In this document: positions 16,121-23,459 of the stretch, in pieces | Position numbering within the stretch: the stretch's first letter is position 1 | How the letters are laid out: every line of letters starts with the position of its first letter | DNA from: Candidatus Heimdallarchaeota archaeon | GTDB taxonomy: Archaea; Asgardarchaeota; Heimdallarchaeia; Heimdallarchaeales; Kariarchaeaceae | NCBI GenBank assembly: GCA_029882335.1 | Contig: JAOUKW010000007.1 | Span: 1-27,354 of the forward strand | Direction of reading: 5' to 3' | DNA: 27,354 nucleotides | Translations under genes and position numbers: made by a program | The notes under the pieces: generated by a model | The model's input: the letters and a program-made list of their open reading frames with translations, nothing else | The model's database searches: none | What the model was told of the DNA's origin: nothing

Positions 16121-17041
16121 GTGTATCTTGGAGGGAATGTTGTTGCAATAATTCCTGCATACAACGAAGAAAAGAAAATAATTTCTACAATTACTAAACT
16201 ACCCAATCTTGTAGATCTTGTAATAATAGTAGATGATGGAAGTAAAGATAGAACTTCTGATATATTAAAAAAATTCGATGGTTGTAAAAAATGTGTTATA
16301 TTATCTCATAAAGCAAATTTAGGTAAAGGGGAAGCACTAAAAACTTCATTTCGATGGCTGAAATCAAATAAATATGCATTGTTGCTTAAAAACACAGCTA
16401 TCGTATTGATAGATGCTGATGGTCAAATGCATCCTGATTATTTCATCAACATGATTGAACCAATTTTAACAAATAAGTATGATTTTGTCAAGTCTACTCG
16501 ATTTCATCCTTCGCTAGACATTCATGTTATGCCTTTATTTCGCAGGATAGGGAATCGCATTTTAAGAATTCTCAATAAAATATCAACAGGAATTTGGAAT
16601 ATTACAGATCCTCAAAGTGGATATTTCGCGATGTCCGGTAATTCTCTCTCAACATTGGATTTTGAGCGTTTAGATTCAGGGTACTTTGTTGAAAACTCGA
16701 TGTTGTATCTCTTAGGTTTAAACCGTAGTATTGTTTATGAGGTACCTGCACCTGCGATTTATGAGGAAGATTATGCATCTTCTATAAAATATAAATCTTT
16801 TATTCCACAAACTGCTGGAAAATTATTCTTAAATTGGTATAAAAGAATTGGCTTAACTTCATCTCAGAGCTTGTTACGTCTTATATCTTTTATTTGTTTA
16901 GTATTATTTTCATTCTATGGGGTTTATACTATAGTTTATTTAATTTCAGGCAGGTGGTCTCACCTATACTTTATTTTATTTTCAATATTATTTATATTTT
17001 CAATTATTTGTGATTATTTGGATTATGTACGTAGAATGTAA
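16121..17041 (+). CDS. dolichyl/polyprenyl-phosphate GT2 glycosyltransferase with two C-terminal TM segments
   Basis: GT2 of 306 residues resembling archaeal DPM1-type enzymes that load a sugar on a polyprenyl phosphate. Ile-Pro-Ala-Tyr-Asn-Glu-Glu (11-17) and Val-Asp-Asp-Gly-Ser-Lys-Asp (37-43) begin the domain. Asp-Ala-Asp-Gly-Gln-Met-His (98-104) holds the metal-binding DxD, and a Asp-Pro-Gln-Ser-Gly-Tyr segment at about 164 is shared with the second GT2 at 21047. Two TM helices lie at about 252-273 and 277-296. The start is GTG. It is the first of two + strand genes, 90 bases before a GT4. Within the gene, GGAGGG at 16130 resembles a ribosome binding site but is out of register for any start. 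The donor sugar is unknown. Confidence 0.85.
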   Translation: MYLGGNVVAIIPAYNEEKKIISTITKLPNLVDLVIIVDDGSKDRTSDILKKFDGCKKCVILSHKANLGKGEALKTSFRWLKSNKYALLLKNTAIVLIDADGQMHPDYFINMIEPILTNKYDFVKSTRFHPSLDIHVMPLFRRIGNRILRILNKISTGIWNITDPQSGYFAMSGNSLSTLDFERLDSGYFVENSMLYLLGLNRSIVYEVPAPAIYEEDYASSIKYKSFIPQTAGKLFLNWYKRIGLTSSQSLLRLISFICLVLFSFYGVYTIVYLISGRWSHLYFILFSILFIFSIICDYLDYVRRM

Positions 17042-17131
17042 TTATTTATGTATCAAAATCATAAATTCAAGTTAAATTTAACTTTGAAAGATAAGACATA
17101 TTACCTTCTAGATCATTGAGAAATCAGCCAC

Positions 17132-18340
17132 TTGAAGATTTTATTAATAACTGAATATTTTCCTCCAGATCAGGTAGGTGCAGCAACTAGAGTAAATGTT
17201 CTTGCCCATTCATTAAAAAGGAAACATCAAGTATGTATATTGACAAGTTCTCCGCATTATCCAGGAAGGAAGAGTAAAGTTCGATGGTATCATCCAGTAT
17301 GTGTAGTTACTAATCAGGGTATAAAAATTGTACGGGTATGGATGCCAACATTCGATGTTACTTCATTTTTCGGTCGCGTTGTGAATTATCTATACTTTTC
17401 TTTTTTTTCTATTCTTTGGTTTCCTCTAATTGGGAGAAATGATCTTGTTTGGGGTACTTCACCCAATGTTTTTACATTTATACCTACTAAGATATACAGT
17501 AAATTATTCAAGGTTCCTTCTATTTTAAATATTGATGATTTATGGCCAACAGCACCAATTGAGCTAGGATTCATTAACAATAAGTCTATGCAAAATATAT
17601 CAATAAAATTTGCTTTAGCTTCTATGTATGTTGTCAATGGAATCTCAACAATTTCTGAAAGTCTTACGCGACTAGTAAGGATATTACAGCCATTAATCCC
17701 AGTAGATACTGTATATGTAGGTATATCAAATGATCGTCTAAATCAACTAAAGCTAATAAATAATCTTGTTAAGGAAAATGATTCAGATAAAATTGTTTTT
17801 TTGTATTCTGGTATCCTTGGTCCAGCATATGATTTTGAGATTTTAATTGATGGATTTTGTAAATTTAGTGAACTTCATGAGAATGTAGAACTTATAATTC
17901 GAGGTAATGGACCTGAAATGAAATCTATTTTCACAAAACTAAAATCCGTAAATTGTCCTAAGATTAAGCTTTTAGTGGATTATTTAACAGAGAATGAATT
18001 AAATCACCTTCTTATGAGCTGTCATGTTATGATCTTACCATTAAAGGATAATTTAATCTCTAGAACTGCTATACCAACAAAATTAATTGAATATATGGCA
18101 ACACAAAAGTTTATTCTTCATATCGGCAAAGGTCAGGCTAGAAGTATAGTAAATAGGTATGGTAATGGTATTTCTACTGGTTACAAAATAGACGAGATTG
18201 TGAACGCGATGAAAATTGCTTATTTAAACACGCCTAAGAATTTCAATAGTGATTTTATAGAGTTAAATTTTTCAGAGGATATTGTTCTCAAACAAGCAGA
18301 AGAGTTAATTAAGAAAGTAATGCAGAACTATATGAATTAA
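17132..18340 (+). CDS. family 4 glycosyltransferase (WbuB/WcaI-like)
   Basis: A GT-B fold enzyme of 402 residues adding a sugar to a growing surface glycan on the cytoplasmic side. The N-terminus Tyr-Phe-Pro-Pro-Asp with Gly-Ala-Ala-Thr-Arg (positions 9-20) and an Asp-Asp-Leu-Trp-Pro block near 144 are as in WbuB-like transferases. The C-terminal domain shows Gly-Asn-Gly-Pro-Glu and Ile-Pro-Thr-Lys-Leu-Ile-Glu-Tyr-Met. The usual E-x7-E first Glu is Thr here, as in several WbuB-like members. The start is TTG, because the natural N-terminus Lys-Ile-Leu-Leu-Ile-Thr-Glu begins right after it. No promoter is evident, and it probably rides with the GT2 before it. The convergent gene begins 15 bases after its stop. 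Confidence 0.87.
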   Translation: MKILLITEYFPPDQVGAATRVNVLAHSLKRKHQVCILTSSPHYPGRKSKVRWYHPVCVVTNQGIKIVRVWMPTFDVTSFFGRVVNYLYFSFFSILWFPLIGRNDLVWGTSPNVFTFIPTKIYSKLFKVPSILNIDDLWPTAPIELGFINNKSMQNISIKFALASMYVVNGISTISESLTRLVRILQPLIPVDTVYVGISNDRLNQLKLINNLVKENDSDKIVFLYSGILGPAYDFEILIDGFCKFSELHENVELIIRGNGPEMKSIFTKLKSVNCPKIKLLVDYLTENELNHLLMSCHVMILPLKDNLISRTAIPTKLIEYMATQKFILHIGKGQARSIVNRYGNGISTGYKIDEIVNAMKIAYLNTPKNFNSDFIELNFSEDIVLKQAEELIKKVMQNYMN

Positions 18341-18355
18341 ATACATAATTCGATA

Positions 18356-20065
18356 TTAATTTGATCTTTTTATATAGTAGTTTTCAAGAAGCAATCCATC
18401 TAACATAGAATTGTTAAACGTATCTATAGCAATTTTTGGTGACCCAACAATTGGAAAACCGTGTAAATTAAATGAAGTATTCAAAACAGCAGAAACACCA
18501 GTCTGTTCCTTAAACTGAGTTATTAAATTTAAATAGCTTGTATTCCAAGCATTAACTGTTTGTGGTCTTGCAGTCATGTCAAAAGGATGACATGCAGCTA
18601 TAATGTCATTTCCCAATGAAGTTGTTTGAAACGATTCAATCATATATCTTGCAGGTTTTGAATTAATAAAATAATCTTGAATATCTGTTTCTAAGATAGA
18701 AGGTGCAAAGGGCATCCAAAAATCACGTTGTTTTATAGCAAAATTTATTTTACGAATTACTCTTAGATCTCGTGGGTCTGCATTAATTGTACGATTACCA
18801 AGTGCTCGAGGTCCAAATTCCTCTTTTCCTTTAAATCTAGCAATAATTTTTCCATCAACTAATTCATTCGCAATGGTTGATGGAATGTCTTGTTCTTCAA
18901 TATAAGTAAAGTGTAAATCTGGGTAATTTTTCAATTCATTCTCAATCATACTGTTTGAAAATTCTCTTCCCAAATATAATGATTCTATTGGTTCGAAAAT
19001 TGGCTTAATTCCATCTCTATCACATAGAATTCGATAAACTTCCAAACAAGCACCAATTGGTGTTCCATTGTCATCTGCTACTGGATAGAAAAAAGGATCT
19101 GATACTTCAGATAATTCTCTAATAAGACTATTTGCTTTTACATTTAAAAAAGCACCCCCTGCACATGCAATACTATATATGCCTGTTTCTTTAATGCTGT
19201 TTTTTACCCATTTGACAACATTTTCTTCAAATACCTTTTGAGTAGCAGCCGCTAAATTATCAAAACGTTGTTCAACAAAGAGTTTACTGAATTTTTTTTG
19301 TAAATGATTACTATATGCACCACTATAATTTTTAAATTCTAATGGATTTTTAGGATTGATTCCAACTAGACTGTTGACATTATTGTAGCAATATTCTTCT
19401 CTTCCATAAGGTGCCATTCCCATTAATTTGTACTCGTGTTCCCATCGTTTAAGTCCAAGAAAACCGGTCATCTCACTATAAATATTATTTGCTATTGAAT
19501 GATATGCAGTTGTGGATGCAATTCTTTTGATTCCATCTATATTCCCAATTGAAACCGTGGCTGATAGTCCATCTCCTGCACCATCTAAGGTTAGAATTAA
19601 TTTATCTTCTGTCTGCCCATTAGGATGTTGATAAAGTGCACAAGCTGCATGTGCCTTATGATGTTCAATGAAGAAAATCTCTTTATCTGAGATATTCATA
19701 GATTTAAACAATTCTCTAAGTTCTGACATTTTTCTGTATTTATGTAATATTGAGATATATGCTTTGGTAACTTTTTTACCACTAAGATACCTAGCAAATC
19801 TTTTGTAGACTTTAATTAAGCTAGCATCCTCTTTTGATACTGGTGGTAGAGTTCTTACCAGTCCAACTATCGCTATTGCACTTGTATCTTCTGGATTAAT
19901 ATTTGTGATTTTATATACTTCCTTGATCGCATGAATTGGTACACCACTATAATTTTTTATATTAACAATTCTTTCTTCACTAACTGCAGCAACAATTCTT
20001 CCATTAACAGATAAAGCTGCACCAGCTCCATGTCCATCATGAATACCAAGAATTATTTTTTTCAT
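18356..20065 (-). CDS. sugar O-carbamoyltransferase (NodU/CmcH/TobZ family)
   Basis: Transfers a carbamoyl group from carbamoyl phosphate, through an ATP-dependent step, to a sugar hydroxyl. 569 residues with an N-terminal Kae1-like domain: His-Asp-Gly-His-Gly-Ala-Gly at 9-15, His-His-Lys-Ala-His at 135-139 and Asp-Gly-Ala-Gly-Asp-Gly at 161-166 (metal/nucleotide site). The C-terminal carbamoyltransferase domain (about 370-569) has Glu-Phe-Gly-Pro-Arg-Ala-Leu-Gly and Asn-Ala-Asp-Pro-Arg. The length is normal. Its place beside gmd-fcl and glycosyltransferases suggests it carbamoylates fucose or another glycan sugar, before or after transfer, but the acceptor is not in the sequence. It is transcribed alone from a leaderless-type promoter. 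Confidence 0.93.
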   Translation of the reverse strand: MKKIILGIHDGHGAGAALSVNGRIVAAVSEERIVNIKNYSGVPIHAIKEVYKITNINPEDTSAIAIVGLVRTLPPVSKEDASLIKVYKRFARYLSGKKVTKAYISILHKYRKMSELRELFKSMNISDKEIFFIEHHKAHAACALYQHPNGQTEDKLILTLDGAGDGLSATVSIGNIDGIKRIASTTAYHSIANNIYSEMTGFLGLKRWEHEYKLMGMAPYGREEYCYNNVNSLVGINPKNPLEFKNYSGAYSNHLQKKFSKLFVEQRFDNLAAATQKVFEENVVKWVKNSIKETGIYSIACAGGAFLNVKANSLIRELSEVSDPFFYPVADDNGTPIGACLEVYRILCDRDGIKPIFEPIESLYLGREFSNSMIENELKNYPDLHFTYIEEQDIPSTIANELVDGKIIARFKGKEEFGPRALGNRTINADPRDLRVIRKINFAIKQRDFWMPFAPSILETDIQDYFINSKPARYMIESFQTTSLGNDIIAACHPFDMTARPQTVNAWNTSYLNLITQFKEQTGVSAVLNTSFNLHGFPIVGSPKIAIDTFNNSMLDGLLLENYYIKRSN

Positions 20066-20084
20066 GAAGTACCTATTAGTCTAG

Positions 20085-20096
20085 TATTTATATTTT
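20085..20096 (-). promoter_or_regulatory. TATA-like box for the carbamoyltransferase
   Basis: On the minus strand AAAATATAAATA is centred about 26 bases before the ATG at 20065, giving a leaderless transcript. The remaining divergent spacer to 20312 is AT-rich. Confidence 0.6.
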
Positions 20097-20281
20097 CATC
20101 TGAATTTTACTGATTTTAATTAAACAATATTTCAAATATAAAAATAATTTATAAATTCTCCAAAATTATTATATTATGCAAATCGAATTTCTACTTTCAT
20201 AAATAATTGATTTTCATGAGAAATTTTCATTTAAATTATATTATGATTTAATTTACTGTACCATTTTTATATTAATACCAA

Positions 20282-20297
20282 CGTTTATTATTATTTT
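20282..20297 (+). promoter_or_regulatory. weak TATA-like box before the SMR-like pair
   Basis: GTTTATTATTATTTT is about 26 bases before the ATG at 20313. Its low complexity makes it only a candidate. Confidence 0.3.
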
Positions 20298-20312
20298 TGT
20301 TACTATTGAAAT

Positions 20313-20666
20313 ATGAATGATTTAACCAACAACAATTTACTACTATTATTTTTGTTATATTCTCTTACAAATGCAATTTCTTTACAATTTTTAAAAATTT
20401 CAACTGAATTTTCAAATTCTTTATTTCTATTCTTATTCATACTTGGTGTGGTATTTTCATTTCTTAGTAGAATTGTAACTGGAATTATATATAAACAAAA
20501 GAATAAATCATTAACAAATTTATTTGTACTGCAAATTTCAATTAGTTCGGTTGTTGTAATATTTTTTGATTTAATATTGAATAATTATAAATTTAGAATT
20601 TCTGAAATTATTGGGATAATATTTTTATTGTTCGCAGTAATTTTGTTAAAAGATAATAAGGTCTGA
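20313..20666 (+). CDS. SMR/EmrE-like four-TM protein, first of a pair
   Basis: 117 residues and four membrane segments (about 8-28, 36-60, 68-88, 94-113), almost no loops. The last segment reads like the Ile-Gly-Ile-Ile-x-Leu signature of small multidrug resistance/DMT proteins. It stands six bases before a second four-TM protein and a polyprenyl-phosphate GT2, the order of ArnE/ArnF-type lipid-linked sugar flippases, so the two probably form a heterodimer moving a lipid-phosphate sugar across the membrane. No membrane-embedded Glu like that of EmrE is obvious, which supports a flippase over a drug exporter. Confidence 0.72.
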   Translation: MNDLTNNNLLLLFLLYSLTNAISLQFLKISTEFSNSLFLFLFILGVVFSFLSRIVTGIIYKQKNKSLTNLFVLQISISSVVVIFFDLILNNYKFRISEIIGIIFLLFAVILLKDNKV

Positions 20667-20672
20667 TATTAA

Positions 20673-21044
20673 ATGGTTTTGTTAATAACAGAATTGATTT
20701 TATTAGGCATAGTAGGTGTTTTAAAAGGATTTTCGAACATTTTATTGAGAATTTCAAGTAAAAGAATAAAAGAGTTGAATCAAGTCCTATTTGTAAAAAA
20801 ACAATTAACAGATGGCTATCAAGTGGTGTCTTTAATTTTTGGATTATGTGCTTTAATTATTACTCCATATATCTTATTTATAACAGGAATACCTTTGATT
20901 ATTTTTGATCTCCTGACCTTAACTGTTTTATTTATTGCTTTGTTTTTTTATACATATTTAAGAGAAAAATATCAAATACATTTTAAAGAACTGATCGGAT
21001 TGTTATTTGCAATTCTCGGAATTATTATTATCGGATTTGTTTAA
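20673..21044 (+). CDS. SMR-like four-TM protein, second of a pair
   Basis: 123 residues with TM segments at about 3-22, 50-70, 72-92 and 103-121, and a hydrophilic connection at 25-48. The last segment (Glu-Leu-Ile-Gly-Leu-Leu-Phe-Ala-Ile-Leu-Gly) matches the last segment of the preceding protein. The ATG lies six bases after the first protein's stop, and the GT2 starts two bases after this stop, so all three are likely one translation-coupled unit. Possible partner in an Arn-like flippase. Confidence 0.75.
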   Translation: MVLLITELILLGIVGVLKGFSNILLRISSKRIKELNQVLFVKKQLTDGYQVVSLIFGLCALIITPYILFITGIPLIIFDLLTLTVLFIALFFYTYLREKYQIHFKELIGLLFAILGIIIIGFV

Positions 21045-21046
21045 TT

Positions 21047-22051
21047 ATGACTTACAAGGATAAAAAAATTGGAGTAACAATTCCTGCATATAATGAAGAG
21101 AAATTAATAATCGATACTCTAATGTCAATTCCAAATTGGATTGATGTAATAGTCATAATTAATGATAAAAGTAAGGATAAGACTGGTCTTGTTGTTAAAC
21201 AATTTTTACAAAATGACTTGATGAATGATGAACATAGAATTTTTCACCTAATAAACCATGAAGTTAATACTGGTGTAGGAGGAGCAATAATTTCAGGACA
21301 TAAATTTTTACAATCAAAAAATTGTGATATATTTGTCGTTATGGCAGGAGATAATCAAATGGACCCAAATTTTCTTGATGACTTGCTTACACCTATATTA
21401 ACTCTTAATTATGATTATGCAAAAGGAAATCGTTTTTTTGGTGAGGATTCATTACGAAATATGCCAGCATATAGAAAGTTTGGAAATTATATATTGTCAT
21501 TTTTAAATAAATTTGGCACAGGTTATTGGTCTATTTTTGATCCTCAGAATGGATATACAGCTATAAAGAATGATACATTTAGTAAATTAAATAAAAATCG
21601 TTTAAATAAGAGATATAATTTTGAAAATTCAATTTTAGTAGAATTAAATGTAATTGGGGCTACTGTGGCAGATGTTTCAATTCCAGCAGTTTATGGGAGG
21701 GAACAATCAACTATCAATTTATTTTCATTTATTCCTAAAACAATATTAAATCAATTAAGATATTTCATATCTAGAAATATTCGAAAGAATTATTACATTA
21801 ATTATAATCCTATTGGAACGTACTACTTATTTGGATTATTTTCACTTTTATTTTCATTTTTCTGGGCTATATGGATACTATTCCATAGATTTTCTCTTCA
21901 GGAAAATATCTCAAATGGGACTTATTTATTATTTTTTATTCCATTATTATTAGGATTTACTTCATTTCAATTTGCAATAACGCAAGAAATTAATGAAGAG
22001 AAAATGAATATTCTTCATAAAAAATTAGATGGGTTACTTAAGAAAAAATAA
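21047..22051 (+). CDS. polyprenyl-phosphate GT2 glycosyltransferase with two C-terminal TM segments
   Basis: 334 residues, of the same subfamily as the enzyme at 16121. Ile-Pro-Ala-Tyr-Asn-Glu-Glu at 12-18; Asn-Asp-Lys-Ser-Lys-Asp at 39-44 where the relative has Asp-Asp-Gly-Ser-Lys-Asp; Gly-Asp-Asn-Gln-Met-Asp at 101-106 as the metal-site loop; a Phe-Asp-Pro-Gln-Asn-Gly-Tyr block near 163. Two TM helices lie near 254-277 and 288-306. Charge changes in the first and second loops suggest a different donor from its relative. Placed directly after the SMR-like pair, it may load the sugar which those proteins flip. No terminator was recognised. Confidence 0.86.
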   Translation: MTYKDKKIGVTIPAYNEEKLIIDTLMSIPNWIDVIVIINDKSKDKTGLVVKQFLQNDLMNDEHRIFHLINHEVNTGVGGAIISGHKFLQSKNCDIFVVMAGDNQMDPNFLDDLLTPILTLNYDYAKGNRFFGEDSLRNMPAYRKFGNYILSFLNKFGTGYWSIFDPQNGYTAIKNDTFSKLNKNRLNKRYNFENSILVELNVIGATVADVSIPAVYGREQSTINLFSFIPKTILNQLRYFISRNIRKNYYINYNPIGTYYLFGLFSLLFSFFWAIWILFHRFSLQENISNGTYLLFFIPLLLGFTSFQFAITQEINEEKMNILHKKLDGLLKKK

Positions 22052-22162
22052 AAAATCAGAAAATTTAATGATTAGTTTAACAAAATACCTAGAACGACAA
22101 TATAGAACATTAATATACCCTTTAATTAATATATCTCAAACCAAATTAATATTTTCAAGAAT

Positions 22163-23296
22163 CTATTTATCCTCATAAATCTCTAGATATTTATTTTTCA
22201 CATTTTGTTGATTTGTTTTACTTTCTAACCATGAATATGCATCTACAAGGTCTTTAGAATTTGGATAAGATTCGAAAACTTGGATGATTTTTTTTGCAGT
22301 TAAAAGATTGTTTTTTCCTACTAAGTTAATAGAATTAAAATTTCCCATATCTGAAGCCACCCCAACTGGGGTAGATATAATTGGTAATTTATTAAGAATT
22401 GCTTCTGCGATTGTTTGACCAAAATTTTCATAATCTGACAAATAAACGAATAAATCTGCATCTTGGTATTTTTTGCGTAAACTCTCACCTCTCAAGTATC
22501 CTGAAAATTTGATCGGTAATTTCTCAAATTTGACAATATTACGAATTTTTTCAAATTGAGGTGCAAAATTTCTAGTATTTACATTTTTACCAATATTTCC
22601 AACAATCAACCATTCATGTTTAAAATTTAACTTTAAAAGTAATTTTGAGATGTCTAAAATTCTATCAATTCTTCTGTTTTTACTCCATCTAGCAATTGTT
22701 ATAAGTTTGGGAATGTGATCCTGAACTTTGGTATTTTTTTTCAAATTTGTAAAAGATGCCGGTTTAATTATTGGATAGATGACTTCCAATTTAGGTGTGA
22801 GTTTTGAATATTTATATAATTCCTTTTTTTCAAAATTAGATGATAATATGATTTTATCTGATCTATCCAATATTTTATTTTTATAAATCCCATCAAATAA
22901 GTAATACGGAGATCTCATCACATTTGGTATAAAATTAATATGCGAAAATAATTCTCCATGTGGAGAAAGTATCATTTTCTTCTGATTTTTTCTGGCTTCT
23001 CTCAAACCTTTAATGATGTTTCCATTTCGAAATCCATGAAGATGATAAATGTCAAAATTACTAAAATTAATTTTATCTGGATAGCTTGAAATTGTGAAAC
23101 CCATAAATCTAAATTCTGATTTTACGCCAACAAAAGTTATATTATCTGAAATTTCAATTTGATATCTTTTTGAAGGATAGAGAATCAATGTTTGATAATC
23201 CATAAAATTCATTGATTTAGACAGATTTACGTATTGATTCTGAGGACCACTTGGGTTTGAGTCATTAAAATAGCTTACAAATCTTAAAATTTTCAT
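22163..23296 (-). CDS. family 4 glycosyltransferase
   Basis: A GT-B enzyme of 377 residues. Ser-Pro-His-Gly-Glu (111-115) forms part of the acceptor cleft. Ala-Arg-Trp-Ser-Lys-Asn-Arg-Arg-Ile-Asp at 202-211 is the domain-2 nucleotide loop, with Gly-Tyr-Leu near 266-268. Tyr-Glu290-x7-Glu298 (Asp-Tyr-Glu-Asn-Phe-Gly) is the E-x7-E donor motif, intact. Alone on the minus strand among + genes. A TATA-like GTTTATTATATTC on the minus strand at about 23321-23334 lies 25-38 bases upstream. Retaining mechanism; substrates not readable from the sequence. Confidence 0.87.
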   Translation of the reverse strand: MKILRFVSYFNDSNPSGPQNQYVNLSKSMNFMDYQTLILYPSKRYQIEISDNITFVGVKSEFRFMGFTISSYPDKINFSNFDIYHLHGFRNGNIIKGLREARKNQKKMILSPHGELFSHINFIPNVMRSPYYLFDGIYKNKILDRSDKIILSSNFEKKELYKYSKLTPKLEVIYPIIKPASFTNLKKNTKVQDHIPKLITIARWSKNRRIDRILDISKLLLKLNFKHEWLIVGNIGKNVNTRNFAPQFEKIRNIVKFEKLPIKFSGYLRGESLRKKYQDADLFVYLSDYENFGQTIAEAILNKLPIISTPVGVASDMGNFNSINLVGKNNLLTAKKIIQVFESYPNSKDLVDAYSWLESKTNQQNVKNKYLEIYEDK

Positions 23297-23459
23297 TTAT
23301 TTTATATTTGAGTCAATTTACGAATATAATAAACTACTCAATAACTTTTGATAATTTGATAATATTAAAAAATAAATATTTTAAATATCTTCATAAAAAA
23401 TTACTAAAATTGATTCGCAAAATAATCATTCATATTAGTTTCAATAAAATTATCTAATT

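Noticed and set aside
16130..16135. GGAGGG as a ribosome binding site for a later start
   Set aside because: No in-frame start codon follows at proper spacing, the ATG at 16137 is in another frame, and the TATA box points to the GTG at 16121.
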